Assembly (NCBI GenBank): GCA_022385805.1
Contig: MU277688.1
Coordinates: 62,001-126,000 of the forward strand
Reading direction: 5' to 3'
Source: Pilatotrama ljubarskyi
Taxonomy: Eukaryota; Basidiomycota; Agaricomycetes; Polyporales; Polyporaceae
Length of the DNA: 64,000 nucleotides
The position numbers and the translations under genes are program-made. Position 1 is the first letter of the stretch; each line of letters starts with the position of its first letter. The notes under the pieces were generated by a model that was given only the letters and a program-made list of their open reading frames with translations, was not told the origin of the DNA and did not search any database. Below, piece after piece: positions 46,101 through 59,726 of the stretch.

Positions 46101-49100
46101 GGGTATCACTATTTGGATGCGAATGGGGCGAGTAAGCGGGAAGTGAAGGTGACAGAGCGGGCGGATAATGGGAGCCTGTTCAGGTGGGTGGTACGGGCGA
46201 TTGGTTGAGCGAGAAAGGGGCTGACGCTGGTGCAGGGGCTTCAACCTACCGAACTATGTCGACCAGGCGTTCACGAAGCTGCAGTCGAACGTGGAGCTCA
46301 GCGCCGGTGTCATGATCGGTCAGTGTTGTCTCCAAAGTCACGAGAAACACCCTGGCTGACGACACGTGCGCTAGGTGACTACGCGACGACGCTGCAGTAC
46401 ACGCAGGCGGACGTGGAGACGAAGACGGACAAGAGCCTGAATATGATCTTGCCGATTCTTGCGCAGCCGATCGTCCAGAAGATCGTGTCCGGCTCCGTGC
46501 TGGGCATCGAGACGGTCGTCATCAAGGACGTGCAGGAGAAGTCGTTCGGTACGTGGCTCTGCTTGCATCCCGCTGCGAATGACCGCTTATACCGCGTGAA
46601 TTCTAGGTACTTCCCTGAAGGGTTCGATCACTCAAGCTGGTCCTTGTACGTTGTCGCATTCTCGCACAGTGAAAGCGTAAACTGACAGGGCGTTCATGAA
46701 GTCGACGCGAAGATCTCTTTCCCTACTGGCCTCACCATAGAGTGGAGCGGTGCGCCCCTCGGGAGCATCAAGATGCCCGACATCGACATCGTTGCGGACG
46801 TCGGTGCGAGCTTCGAGATCGACGCGACGTTTGAGGTTGCCGATGTCGATCATCTCACGAATTTCACCAAGGTGGGTCGTGGCTCTGCAGGTCGTGCATA
46901 GAGGGAAGGCTGATGATGGCGATGGCACGCTTGCGTAGGTCATGTTGACCGAGGAGTCGTTTGACTGGGTCATTTCGGGGAGCAACCTGTCGGGTATGTC
47001 GCTCTGAAGCTGGCGATGGCTGAACAGCAGGCCGCTGACGTGGATTTGTAGTCGCTGCACTTGGCATCACTGTTCCTGGTATCGAGCTCAGCAACAAGAA
47101 CGTGAAGCTCCTCGGTATGAACAACCTCAAGGACGGCGTGAAGATCACCACCTTCGACTTGCCGAACAACGACCCCGCCGGCGGTATCCATCTCACCCTG
47201 CAGACGAAGGTGTCCAACGTAAGCACAGTTCACTCAGCACACGATGAAGCTCGTACTGACGGCCCCTCCAGCCTTCGCAAGTCGGCATCGAATTGTCGTC
47301 CATTGCATTCCAGAACTTCTTCGGCGATGTTCATATCGGACCGGCCTCGTCCACGAAGGGCTTCACGCTCGCGCCGCAGTCCACCGTGGACTTGCCGCTC
47401 GTTGGCCGTCTTATCCCTCAGGACTCCCAGGCTGGGCTGGACGCTGTCTCCACGATCTTCAACAACTTCATTCATGCCCTGGACAGCAACGTCACCGTAC
47501 GCGGCGATAGCGCTGGACCTACGGATGTACGTGTTTGTCTGCAAACCTTCTCTGCCGCATACTGTGAAACTGATGACGTGCTGTGCCAGGTCACTTGGCT
47601 GAATGAAGGTATCAAGAACCTGGAGGTTCAGACGGTACTGCCGAACCAGGGGCACATCGACATCATCACCGCCATCAGCCTCAACGAGCTCGATCTGCGC
47701 TTCACCGAGGATACCGCGTTCGACCCCTTGACGAGCAGCGACGACGCCACCGCCGCGTTCCAGCTTCCTTTCAACTTCCCCGTCAATATCGTCGCTCTGG
47801 AGCAGAACATCACCGTTGGCGCGAACGGGCAGGACTTTGCACAGCTCGTCGTACCGAAGGGGCCGAGCACAACTGAGGTTGAGAAGCGGATCATTCACCT
47901 TACGTTCTCGAAGGTGCCGTTCGCGGTGCTCGATGGTCAGGACGGTGCCTTCGAGCAGTTCTTGTCCACTACGGCGACGTCCAAGTCCGCGGATATGCAG
48001 CTGTCGGGCGCCGCTAACACGGATGCCGACACCGCTGTCGGACTGCTGAACCTGAAGGATATCGAGTTCAAGGTGTCGACGTCGATCGCTGGTCTGCAGG
48101 GCCTGAACACAAAGCCTGCTCTGGTGTCGAGCCTCGACGTGAACCACGGCTTTGCCGACTACCTGCTCATCAAGGCCAACAGCTCCCTGTTCAACCCGAG
48201 GTACGCCGTTGCACTACCAGACATGTGTAGCAGATGCTGACACGGACGTTATAGCAACATCACACTTGGCAAGTGCGATATGTCGGTTTGGGAAGCTCTT
48301 GAGCTAACTGTGTACTAGGTGCCGGAGACATTGCCTTCTCCCTACTTTTCCAGTGAGTACCATGACGCCATGTCGAAGGGTCCCTCTCTAACGTCGAACA
48401 GAGACGATGTCATTGGTGAAGCGGATCTCGTACGTCAAGCGTAGAGCTAGCGATGATCCAGCAACACTGACAGTACATGGAATCTAGAGCAACCTCGTGA
48501 TCGTCCCCGGAAATGCGTCCTATGCCATCGGTACGCATGTCTACCGATTGTCCTTTTGTATGTACTGACCCTTTCCCCTAGATGTCTTGTACAAGCCACA
48601 GGGCGGCGCCGTCGCCTCTGGCCAGAAGATGCTCGAGAACTACCTCCAAGGCGTGACGTCCGCCACCACGATCCAGGGCTCAACCGGCTCGACTCCCATC
48701 GAGTCCTTGAAGTTGGCCATGTCGAATATGCGCCTGTCGCCTGTGAACATCCCTGCGTTGCATCAAAACCTCATCACAACTGCGACACTCGTCTTCCCTA
48801 CGGACATCGCGCAGACCGGCATCGCGCAGTCGTCGTTCTCCTTGGACAATCCGTTCACGGCGAGCATCAACCTGCTGGAGGTCAACGCGGTCGCTACGTT
48901 CGGGTCCCTCACTCTCGGCAGCATCGATCACGTCGACCGCTCCAGCTCTCCGATCCACGCGGACGGCCACACGAAGATCGAGTCACCTCAGCTACCGTTC
49001 AAATTTAACACGGATCCGCTCACTATCATCCAGCTGCTGTTTCAAGGTGCACAGAATAACCACGTCGACCTTGGTCCGCTGCCGGATTTGTTCAAGATCG

Positions 49101-52100
49101 TCCTGAGCGACCCGACCGCCAAGACTTCGGTATGTATCCCAGCAAACGCCACGGAATCGTTCCTCATAGCATGTTCTTTCAGATCAAGGCCACCGTAGAC
49201 ACGGACAAGCCCACCTGCGTTAGGTATGCCGGTTCAGTTCCTTCAGATCTCACATATCTGATGAACGGTTATAGCGGTCACCAATTCGACGTCGACGACG
49301 CTATCCTCAGCGCTCTCAAGAACCTGCAAGTGACGCTCGACATTGACAGTTCTGTGAAGATCGACGACTGTAAGCGCGATTATATCCGCTCTCATCTTAC
49401 TTGCTGACACATGGTGCAGTCGCGACGGAGCTGGCATTCAAGCAATCCAACGTCACAGCCATCGTGAGTTGAGTCTGCATTTTCGAGATGAATCCTGCTG
49501 ATGGCGTATGTTCTCAGACTGACCAGACTGCTCTGTACCTTATCGGTGTCGTTGCACCGCCTATTGTCCAGCACCTTGTCGATCAAGCCAACTTAACGTT
49601 CAACGCTGCGAACATCACGTAGGTCCCAGGTGAAGCCACCTGCACGCTGAAATACTCACAATGCTATAGGAACATTTCTGATGATGGCTTCGACCTGTCA
49701 CTCAAGGGCGCGTTGACCGGGACTGGTCCTCTGGACGCTGAGATCACTTTCGTGGAACCCGTGACGTACGTCTGCAACGGATTTGATATTATGGCCCTGC
49801 GTCTGACATGGAAACCTAAAGCGTGACGTGGGAGGGGCACAACATCGCATCCATCGCTCTCCCTCCTGGTGAGTTTGGAGTCCCATCCCTCGATAGTTGA
49901 GCTGCATCTCACAACACATTCACAGTCTGTGCGGGTGCTAATGCCGGTGTGCCTGACTATGAGACCAACGCTCGTCTCACAATCACCGACTCGGAGAAGT
50001 GAGTGTGTCTGTGGTTGGACCTAAGGCCCGCTGCTAAGACCACGACAGGTTCACGGAGTTCGCCACCTTCTTATTGCACAACCCGAGCTTCGATTGGACT
50101 ATCTCGACCGACAAGCTCCGTGTTACGGCGCTGGGAACCAACTTCGATGGCGTGTCGCTGACCAAGACCATTTCCTTCAAGGCGTTCAACAATCTCCCTG
50201 GTGTGACCATCAGCAACTTCAAGCTCCCGTCAGACGACCCTGCTGGCGGTATACATATCGAGACCGACTCGGTGATTCCTTCCCAATCTCGTAAGTGGCT
50301 TCTCGCGAACCGCCGCTTTGTGATGCTCACCAGACTTCAGAACTTGGCATTGACCTCGGGACGGTCACCTTCGAGGCTTCATTCCAGGGAACGACCGTAG
50401 GACGTGAGTACTGATCTTTATGCATATGGGTGGTAGCTCACCCGTATTGCAGCACTCGCCGGGAACAATCTCTTCCTTGCTCCTCTGACGGATACGACCC
50501 TTCATCTCTCTGGCCGTATGATTCCGCAAAGCGGAGATGCCCTCAACACGATGGGAACGTTATTCTCCAACTTCCTTGCGGGCAAGAACCAGTCCCTCAG
50601 CGTTCAGGGAGAGTCCGTTCAACCGAGCGGTTCAAGTGGGCCCGTGCAGTGGCTGAGCACAGCCTTCAAGACCGTCACTTTAGACGTCACACTGCCGGGG
50701 CAGACGTTCGACGTAAGTCGATCGTATCCTTGGTCAACACCTGTCGTTGTTAACCTCTTTGGGCTATAGATAATCCAGTCGATTGACATGTCGGACCTCG
50801 AGCTCGTCATGACCGAGCAGGATCAAGCATTTGCTCCCAGTGCTAGCTCGAAGCACGTCTTGGCTCAATACAAGAACCCCTTTGGTTTCTCTTTGCAGGT
50901 CGTGCAAGGAGCTGAGGACATCATCTTGGGAGCGGGAGGAACAGATGTCGCCGAGGTAGGTGTCTTTCATCCCCGACAGTGAGCTACACACGTACTAAAT
51001 CTGTGCATAGCTCAAACTCCCGATGGCGCCTGCGGATGGTGGTGTATCCACCGGCAACGTTGCGCCACTGGTTATCACCTTCGAGAACCAGACCCTCCAG
51101 TCCAAGAACAATGCCGCCTTCAGTTACTTCTTCGCCGCAGTCACTGATACTCCGGGCGTGCAATTTGAGCTCAAAGGGGCGGCCGATGTCGTCGCACGCA
51201 CGACCATCGGCGATGTCCCTATTTCCGGCATTCCATTCAACGTTACGACGAGCTTGAAGGGTACGTATCATCGTGATCCACTCGACCTGCCGATCGTCTC
51301 TTCTCTGACCGCACTCCCCTTAGGCATCGACGCGTTCGAGCACACGGCGTCCCTGAGCAACGTCAGCATTACCGGAAGCGGGAGCGACAGCCATGGTCCA
51401 TTCGTCAGGTCGCCACTTACTACCAAGCTGCAAAACCCGTCGAACGTCTCGTTGCAAAGCGTAGACGTATCCTTCCCGGTCATCTACAAGGGTGTAGCTC
51501 TTGGCCGCGCTGCGATCGACACTCTCGACCTCGTCCCTGGGGAGAACACAATTGCGACGGAGTTCCACTATGCTCCTGCTGATGCAAACGACACCACGGC
51601 GCAAGCATTCTTGACGGAGTTCCTCCAAACAGGCGATGAAATCCCTTTGACTATCAAGGGCGACTCGGACAGTTCGCCGTTCGCATCCTTGCAACCGGCG
51701 CTGGAAGGTGTCGAATTGTCCACCAGCCTCAAGGGTTTGTTGCCATGTTTACTGTTTGAGTATGTATTTTTCTGACCTCATCAACTCGTAGGTCTGAACG
51801 TCCCGCCGATTGTGACACACATCAATGCGTATATCACCCTGGACACGCTCATCGACAACTTCATTACTATCGACTTCGATGTATGGATCCAGATTTGGTT
51901 TGCCGCTCCTTCCTAGACTGACCGCATACGTCGGCGCAGATCGCGAACCCGCTTGATACCGACATGCAAATCACTTTCACCCAAGTCGACTCCGGACTGG
52001 ACGGAGAGACATATGCCCACTTTGATCAGGCTTTCGACAGCTTCATCGTTCCTGCGAAGGGAAGCGCGAACAGCGGCACGGTGAAGAACGTACTCCTCGT

Positions 52101-52697
52101 CAAGGGAGCGCTAGCATCGTTGGGCATCATTCCTGTCGGCAAGCTTGATGTCTTCAACGCCGCTACTGTGAAGTGAGTCACCTTTCAGGGCATCTCTTTG
52201 GGTCCTGATACTGACATCGACTCTTGCGCGTTCGTAGGATTGGCGAGTACACCATTCCTTGGCTGCATCTCACCACGTTGCAGGTGCCGACGACGTACCA
52301 CCTCTCGCTGTCCATCTCGGAGATGCAGTCTGCGGCGGCCTCCATCAGCTCGAGCAAAGCCGGTCTCACAGCGCCGACATCAAGCCTAAGTCTTGGACTG
52401 AACGCCACTTCGCTCTCCCTGCCTACTTCCGGCATTACTGGGATCCTAGGTGGGGGCAGCTCGTCGGGTGCGAGTGAGCCAACGCCCTCAAGCGGAGGCG
52501 CGGGGAGTAAGCCTTCTGCTACGCCCAGCGGGGATGTGTCAAAGCCCTCATCCGCTGCGGAGCCCTCGAGTGGTCCGGACGGTGGCGACTCGCAGATGGC
52601 CAAGTCCGCTGAGGCCCCAGCCTCGCAGGCTGCGCAGTCCGCTCAAGGCCCAGCCTCGCCGGCGGCCTCAGCTGCTCCCGCTTCGTCATCGATCTGA
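43104..52697 (+). CDS. Giant DUF3712 / Tag1-like single-pass membrane protein
   Basis: An unusually large protein, roughly 2,400 residues from about 40 exons. The N-terminal 80 residues (MFVETFTDTEDDEPMSMNAP, then proline-rich) face the cytosol. One transmembrane helix follows (about residues 82-110, RRWFIIANVVGACLGIAILF). The rest is a lumenal-type region with many N-x-S/T sites. It consists of three related modules of about 3.05 kb, each with a [S/N]DxPxGGI motif (near 44127, 47164 and 50230) and a VxWLxxxxxxL motif (near 44439, 47590 and 50640). The pattern matches fungal DUF3712 proteins. The yeast relative Tag1 is a vacuolar membrane protein needed to end autophagy. The tail (52380-52697) is Ser/Ala/Pro/Gly-rich. 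Intron phases join cleanly everywhere checked. The start may lie upstream at 42299. Confidence 0.85.
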
Positions 52698-53470
52698 CGA
52701 CGAAACTTACAAGGTGCGCTGGAGTCCTGACTCGCACCCACTGGCCTCAACTCACGCTATAAGGTAGCGTTCCGTCCACGGTTCCCCATGCCCGAGTGAA
52801 CAGTCTTGATCATATTCCCTTCTGCAATCACCTCCCCTCACAACGGACAGGCCCCAGCCCTCATCCTCCTCATCCGCTGTCTGTACACTGCCTTGTATCC
52901 CCTAGTTCTCATTTCTGAAAATCCGCCCGTACGGGACAATTGTTGGTCGTCTGCCTTCTTCACTGCCTTCCCTTCGATTCCGCTGTTGTTCCGGTGTACA
53001 CTATGACCAGCCGTAACGATCCGGGCCTCGTCTGCTCGCCCTCGCGTGAGGGCCATGAGCGGCGATGCGGCTTGCCCTTTTTTATTCTTAACTACTTATT
53101 TCATACCCTCTCCATACCATTGTTTCTTTGCTGTTTTCGAAATGCTTCGTATGATTCATCCGCTTCACGGTCCTGATGTCCTTCGAGATACCTTACCTTA
53201 CGGCTCTTTACGGTCCTACGTCGCCACGCGCTCCATGCAAATCAATAAGAACATCATGCTCTCAACCTTCTGTGGCGTGGACGAAACAGCATATGAGCTT
53301 GCTCTGGACTGAACATCACGCGCCCAGCCAGCAAAGTCAAAACCGAGGGAATAAAAGTGTAAACATCGTATAGTCAGTGCAGTCGACATGCGGTCATCAC
53401 AACATTACAGCATTCATATACATTAGCTCAGCGATAGGGGACAATTCTCCGGAATCTCAATCTCGGAACT
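52698..53470. other. Intergenic spacer between convergent genes
   Basis: The spacer must hold the 3' end of the large gene and that of the minus-strand membrane-protein relic. The sequence becomes AT-richer around 53070-53130, where it probably forms the polyadenylation region. No gene seen. Confidence 0.5.
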
Positions 53471-54661
53471 TCAGGCCTTCTCCGCGGCCGTGGGGGCGTA
53501 CTGGAGCTCCATACCCTTACCCAGCGTGTTCGTATCGTCGATGATCGTACTGGTCGGGGAGATTGTTGCCGTGCGGTCAAGACGCGCCGAGGGCATAGTA
53601 GTCAACATCGCCTTGGTCCTCTTCAGCGTCCAGGCTTGGCCCGACATCATGCGCAAGATGATCAACTGCGGAGCAAGGCACTGCAAAAACAATGTGTGAT
53701 GTCAATGCGAACTCAATATATGCTATAACCAGGACGATGAGCACGCGCTGCAGCATTGCACCGTAGACATCACGTAGACCGAGAGGAAGAAGATCTCGGT
53801 GTAGTCACCCATGGAGTAGGTGATTATGTACGGGATGCCGCACAGCGCCGTCAGGGCCGCGGACTCGACGAAGACCGCCGACACGCCAGAGTGCGCGCGC
53901 GCGGCCGTGGCATCGACACTGCGCGCGAGCGGCGCATGCGCAACCAGATAAGCCCGGTGACGATGAGCTCGAGGGAGACGGTGACTGAGGTGTACGAGAT
54001 CATGAGGTTGCGGGCGACGCTGTCCCACTAGTCTGAATCCGGCACGCTGGCGGCGCCGAGCTGGGCAAAGCCGCATCCTACGGATTTCCGATGTGAGCGG
54101 CGGCACGCGGGATGGTGGCGGGAGGCCCACTCACCGAGGGTCGTCAGCCAGAGAATGATCGGGAACACGACCGCTCCCTTGTCGGCCCAGATGACATAGC
54201 ACCGGTAGATCTGGACGAGAGTTCAGGCTGTCTGCTGGGGAAGTCGCTGTGGCCACAGACCTACCAGAAGCGCGTTGCAGAGTAGGTTCAAGAGGACCGA
54301 TGCGGCACTCCCGAGCGTACGGTACCACACCAAGGCGTGGTTGGCGAAGTACTCATCCATGCCGCCGGGATAACCAGCGTTTACGATCCACAAGTTCTGG
54401 CCGAACCCGGCCTGAGCCCCGAGGAACACGGTGCTCAAAAAGAGGAGGACGGTGCTGAACGCCATCAGGACCTTGTCCGTCGGGGACGATTGGCGGCCAG
54501 GCTTCCTGACAGCCTTGATGGTCAGAAACCATACGCTGAGCTCGGCGCCTAGTCTTCCCCGTTAGCTCTCTGTACCATGGATCGTACTGAGATCATGACG
54601 CACCGTAGAAAATAGCATCAAAGTGGTTGCCGACATAGTATGCGTTCTGAGTGATAGACAT
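53471..54661 (-). pseudogene. Multi-pass membrane protein, subtype B, disrupted copy
   Basis: This is a relative of the intact gene at 62046-63307. Exons give MSITQNAYYVGNHFDAIFYG; MAFSTVLLFLSTVFLGAQAG; FGQNLWIVNAGYPGGMDEY; LGSAASVLLNLLCNALL; WADKGAVVFPIILWL; then GCGFAQLGAASVPDSD. An in-frame TAG follows at 54028-54030, where the intact copy reads on. After NLMISYTSVTVSLELIVTGL the frame must shift by one base near 53916-53940 to resume ARSVDATAARAHSGVSAVFV then ESAALTALCGIPYII. No GT-AG intron explains either event. The last exon (QCLAPQLIILRMMSGQAW, ending AEKA) is intact. Two independent lesions point to a pseudogene. Sequencing error could produce the shift, but less easily the stop. Confidence 0.68.
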
Positions 54662-56175
54662 GATAGTTTGGCGGCGTGGCCAAGGAGCAAGGGCGGAGGG
54701 ACGAAGCCTGAGCGTCCTTATGAGTTCGTTCTTCCGCTTGGCATGACCGTGACGGAGAGCACCGCCCGTCAGCGATTTCGACAATATGAATATGGGCGTA
54801 GAACCTGCGAGAGCTGAGGTCGCACCGCCCTGGATGGGAGCCTCACCGCAAACAACACTTGATAGGCACAAAAGCCGGTCATCCGCTCCGCGTGCGTTCT
54901 CCCGCGGCCCATAATGCGCGCGTCATCGCCTTGTTTACGCAACCGAGAGTGCGATTGCAGCAAGGCCATAGCGGCAAGGCGAGACCAAAGCCATAGAACC
55001 CAGGCTTGCGACATGAGATTCAAGTTCCTGACGGCAAAGACCTGGTTACAAACAGTCGTGAGCAATCAAATCGTGCAGTCGGGCAGATTGCTCAGTCTCT
55101 AGCTCCATTCGACCTAAGTTCTCTTGGCAAGAGTGCACGAGTCCAGCGCGATTACAGCTGTTGCCGAAATTATGTATTGAGCAATGAGCGCTGAGCGACT
55201 GCCTCGACATCAGGTGACCTCAAGTTCGGTGGTCTCATCCTTCGAGTCGGAAAAAGTTGGCATGTCATTCTCAAGAATGCAGGACGTCCACATTGTTCCC
55301 GCTGAGGTATGTTCTCAACCTTATCACACCGTCTGCTCCCTGACATGTTCTAGTACAGCCGGGCTTCGCACCGTCGTTCCACAGCGCCCAAACCACACCG
55401 GCAAGTAGTACTCCGGTGGCATCTAGGAACTGGTATACCGCTTTCTGCCAGGCTTCTGCGGACTTGCCGTAGCTATGTTTGGTTGGGCGTCGCGGAAGAC
55501 TAAGCATAGTCCGCCTCGTGCGGTGGTCTCTTGCGTCCAGTGTCTCCGTCGCGGATCTGTACAGCGCGCGGTACGCCTTGTCTTCAGTGCCTTATTTTGT
55601 TATATGATGAGCTGAACCTTTGCTGGACCTGATAGCATCTCATAGCAATCAAGGTGCCCTTCTCGTCGACAGGATTTGCCCCGTCTGCTCAGCTGCCAGA
55701 TACTGTCCACCTCGTGGTGGACTGGTGTCGCTCTTCGCTGTCATCTCGGAGTTGCGTGACCCATCATGGCGGTGCGCGTGCAATCCAAAGGGACTTGTCT
55801 ATCCCATTGAGTCTCTCGTAAGTGGCATGCTCCCGTTCTTGAGATAACTGCATTGTGCGATAACGTCACCACAGGGTGCTTGCACGTCGATTGTGTACAC
55901 GAAAGCAGCAGGTTTGCAAACGATGCTGACTCCCTATAAAATACCCGGCTGTCGTCCAGGCTGTTCAACCGTCAGGTCCACATCGACTGCGCCGGCATCT
56001 ACATAGCTTGTTCCCTTATCCTTCCTCTTCAGGCCAACTTGTGACACTTCTTCCACTAGCTAGATTGCAGAACGGCATCTCGAGATACCAAGACTTTGCA
56101 GGACACGGCGATAGACCTCAACCTGATTCAGAGTGCCGACAGAGATCATGTCATCGCTAGAACTTCGCCAATCAG
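54662..56175. other. Intergenic spacer; TATA box near the right end
   Basis: Only short frames without domains are seen. TATAAA at 55935-55940 lies about 240 bases before the DUF6535 start, so a long 5' leader (possibly with an intron) is implied. Nothing else recognised. Confidence 0.45.
55935..55940 (+). promoter_or_regulatory. TATA box upstream of the DUF6535 gene
   Basis: CTATAAAATAC at about 55934-55944 is a good TATA match. It lies 240 bases before the start codon chosen for the DUF6535 gene and is the only such site between it and the upstream genes. Confidence 0.5.
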
Positions 56176-58815
56176 ATGGAGCTGCACGTATCCGATCGAT
56201 CTTGGTACTTTCATCCTCAGCCAAGGCATGCATGCTTATACCGTGTCTCGTCCATAGCCGAAGGGGGTACCGAATGCGAGCGTACCACCGAGGATGCGAG
56301 CATACTCTCCTCCGCCTCCAGCTTCACTTCCCGAGGCCTGGCAGCCTCCTTTGTACAAGGTGACCTTATCGCTCCGCAGCGATTGTCTGATCTTCGAGTT
56401 CACAATGATCGGCAGGACCTGTTGCAAGAACGACAGAGGCTATACACCCCGAGTGAGAAGGCACATGCGTTTAGACAGGCCAGCGAGACCATCAGGTCCT
56501 ACAGCGACGAGACGGTCGAGCGATGGAATAAGGAGATTAAAGACTATCTCATCTTAGTGGGTAGATTTATCTGCGATCGTCGCGTTGAGCTGATATATAG
56601 GTGTACTTGCAGGCGGGCCTTCTTTCGGCGGTCATGACGGAGTTCAGCCTGGGTGCATACGACTACTTAGAGGAGAAGACCCCTGCCGACATTTTCTGGC
56701 CGAATATCCTGTGGTTCTGCAGCCTCATCCTGAGTCTTGCGTCCGCCTCAATTGGTATCATGGTCAAACAGTGGCTGGGAATGTACGCGTCCCGCCTCTC
56801 CTCAGAGAGCTCTCGGGACATTGCTCGGCTCCGCCAGTATCGTCTCAACAATCTCCTCCACTGGCGTGTCGGAGTCGTCGTCGCTACCATTCCCTTCCTG
56901 CTCCAGCTCGCACTCGTATCCTTTCTGTCGGGACTCATTGTCTTCATCTGGGCATACAACTACACAGTCGCGACCATCGCAATTATCCCCGTAGGTCTCC
57001 TCGGCGCGTTCATGCTCGTCACGACTCTCCTCCCTGCGTTCAAGCCTACTTGTGCATATCTCTCCCCCCTCGCGCTTGCGATTGATGCCCTCCTGCTGCG
57101 TTCCGGATACACCATCCGTCGACTGTCACTTGCGCTGTGCAACTCCATCACTGCCTTGGTCAGGCCCGACAACACGAACCCTAGCCTAGCAGGCCGGCTT
57201 CTAAGCCTAGTGGCGCACGCAGCTGACAGAGCGAAGAAGTCGAGCTTCTTGAGCGATGGCAAACTCAAACCACCACGGTCGCGGCCCGCACGCGAACAGG
57301 GCGCGATATCCGCGTTGAGCGATCAGCTTCACTGCGACCTCATCGTCATGGCTTACAATGTTCGTCTCGCTGACCCGAAAGTACTCAACATCGTTGCACC
57401 CTACCTCGCGGACATGAAGGAGACGATTGTCGTTCAAACCTTCCGTCGCTTACAAGCAGTTGCCGCTAAACACCTTGGACCATCGGGATCGACCCCTCCT
57501 GCGATCGCTCTCGCCGAGTTTCCCTCCTTCGCCCTGTGGTGGGATATCATGCTTTGTGGGGACAGCGACCCGAAGGAGACCCGAGCGATGCTGTCCAAGC
57601 CACTCCTCGAAAGCCTCCAGTATTACCTGCATGAGACGCTGAGTGCCGGGACCCGATTACAGCATGACGACGCGCTGCGGTATACACAGTGGATTTGTCG
57701 GGTAATCTCAGCTGCTATGTGCAATCAGGCTTTTCAGCAAATTGGAGATCGCGAGGACGACAGTGGCCCGTTATTTCCGGCCGCATTCCTGAGGCTTCAG
57801 GCGGAACAACTACTCACCGGAGATCGCCAGTTGGGCGTCGAGGACGGAGCAATCAAGTACCGTGAGTGCCAAGATGTTCTTTTGATGCCAATTTTAACAG
57901 TGATTGAACCTCGTCATGTTACCAGTTGCCGCAGCTGCGGATCGACAGCTGAACGCAATGCTGCCGCATCGAGGCTGGCAACCGAGTCGCACCTTGGGTC
58001 TTGGAGACTGCATAACACTATCGTTCATTCTTGTACTATGCACTATCAGGATCTCCGCCGCTCCCCAGGTTTCCCAAGACCGAGCGACGCTTTCCACTCG
58101 TACGAGTGAGGTGTTGAGTCATGTCTCGGAAGCGCTACGAATCACAGGTTGCCAAACTGCATTCCCGAACACAGAAAGCCTCCAATCCGTGGTCGACTCG
58201 TTGCGTGGTCTTCGGAAGTGTCTTGTACGGGACTCCCAGCCCTATCCTTCCTCGCCTAGCCCCATTCCGGAGGATTTGCTACCTCGTATCAAGGAGTTCC
58301 TCAGTACCCTTCGGCAAGTTTGCTCCTCCGGCGGACTCGGATATGGCAGGACAGAACGTGCGCAATTGCTTTCGGACTGCATCATGTCTTGCCGAGAGTT
58401 ACTGGATGTCATCATGGCCACAACGGAGACCCAGACGCGGCTATCCTCGGCCGTGACACAGTCTCTCATGTACGTACTCGTCTTTCCCATCTGGGGGTAT
58501 GCCTTAGACGGGACATATCAGACAGAAACTGACCGAGCCGGCTGGTCTGGTGTTTCTTGCAGCAGGTCGTTGTCGGGTTCCTCATCCTTTCAGAAGCTGA
58601 GCTACGACGATCTACCCAATCTGGTGGAATCAGCTCGTGAATCAGACGCAAGGGTAGCGGACGGTATGGCACACGTAGTGCAATCAGAGAGCGGGTATGT
58701 CTCGTCTAGCAAGTACTTTGCTCTGCGATCTAGACGTGATTTAACCGGACTGACCGGCCTCATGTACCTTTACCTTCAGTATAACCGTCGGCTCAGTGGC
58801 AGCTTCGGCTTCTGA
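56176..58815 (+). CDS. DUF6535 domain membrane protein
   Basis: DUF6535 proteins are abundant in mushroom-forming fungi and have no known role. Here a hydrophilic leader ends in ETVERWNKEIKDYLI and splices (intron from about 56559) to VYLQAGLLSAVMTEFSLGAY. Next come FWPNILWFCSLILSLASASI then GIMVKQWLGMY, and RLRQYRLNNLLHWRVGVVVA. These form the domain, with about four transmembrane helices up to AFMLVTTLLPAFK. The remaining 500 or so residues are soluble-looking and largely helical. A second intron (about 57863-57925) and a third (58470-58562) join in frame, giving a stop at 58815. ATG 56176 was chosen because it is the only start leading into the domain frame. An earlier ATG near 56147 is in the wrong frame. 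Confidence 0.82.
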
Positions 58816-59726
58816 ATCGCCGCCGTCGAACCGCGGCGCTCCCCAGGAGTGTACGGAAAACGTCTCTTTCCGGTCAGTGGATTCCCGCAATCGACCTGAA
58901 GATCGTCAGGCGGACGCCATAGTGCCTTCGTGATCGTCTCCGGCGGTCGAGATGCCAGGCCAAGGGTCGACGTAGCGGGTAAAACTAGCACTTCGGAGCC
59001 GTCACCCTCCACGCCGCAGGCCGCCACCGCATTTCCCATGGGAGACCAACGTCGACTTGGAACTAATCGCCTCCATTGTGGCCCCTTGTATGTACCCTCT
59101 CGGCTTCTCTATGTATACCCTTGCCTTCTTCTGGTCGTTTATCTCTTTCCGATACGTACCCTCTCCTCTCTGCCGCGTGCGTACCTTGTATAACATCATG
59201 GCCCGGCCCATTGCTTCTCTCTTGACGTAGGATCTCACACAGCCCGGCGCGCGTCCTCGCTAGGTGTATCCTCTTGTAACTGGGGTACGATTACTCCCTG
59301 CCAGCAGGTTAGCTGGGGCTATCTATGCTCGTCTTACATCGTGCCGGCCGCGTCTCAGGCTGCTGCCATGCATGCAAGACATGGCGAGGTGATTAGACAG
59401 GATAGCCACGTAACTGAGATACACCATACTAGCGCGGGCTGTCATTAGATGTGAGAGCGAGGCAGCGGGATGACCGGACATGGTGTATATGATCAACCTA
59501 TGGGCCGGTCGGCGTCCCTCTATCTAGGTCACATCGAGCAGGGACAATGTGAGATACGTGACCATATTCTGCCAGTCCCCAATTCGCCACTAGCGCGAGA
59601 TCGTCTGATCTATTCAAGGCCGGTGTTGGGAAATAGACGGAAGGGAGAGGCGGGGGTGTCGGGATACTTCGATTAGATCTGGGGCTGACGAGCTCCGCTA
59701 GGAACTCAAGGCGATCTGGCAGCTCA
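58816..59726. other. Intergenic spacer upstream of the GH128 relic
   Basis: No gene seen. A signal-peptide exon for the GH128 sequence would be expected here but could not be found. The stretch at 59080-59270 is pyrimidine-rich and resembles a 3' untranslated region. Confidence 0.4.
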
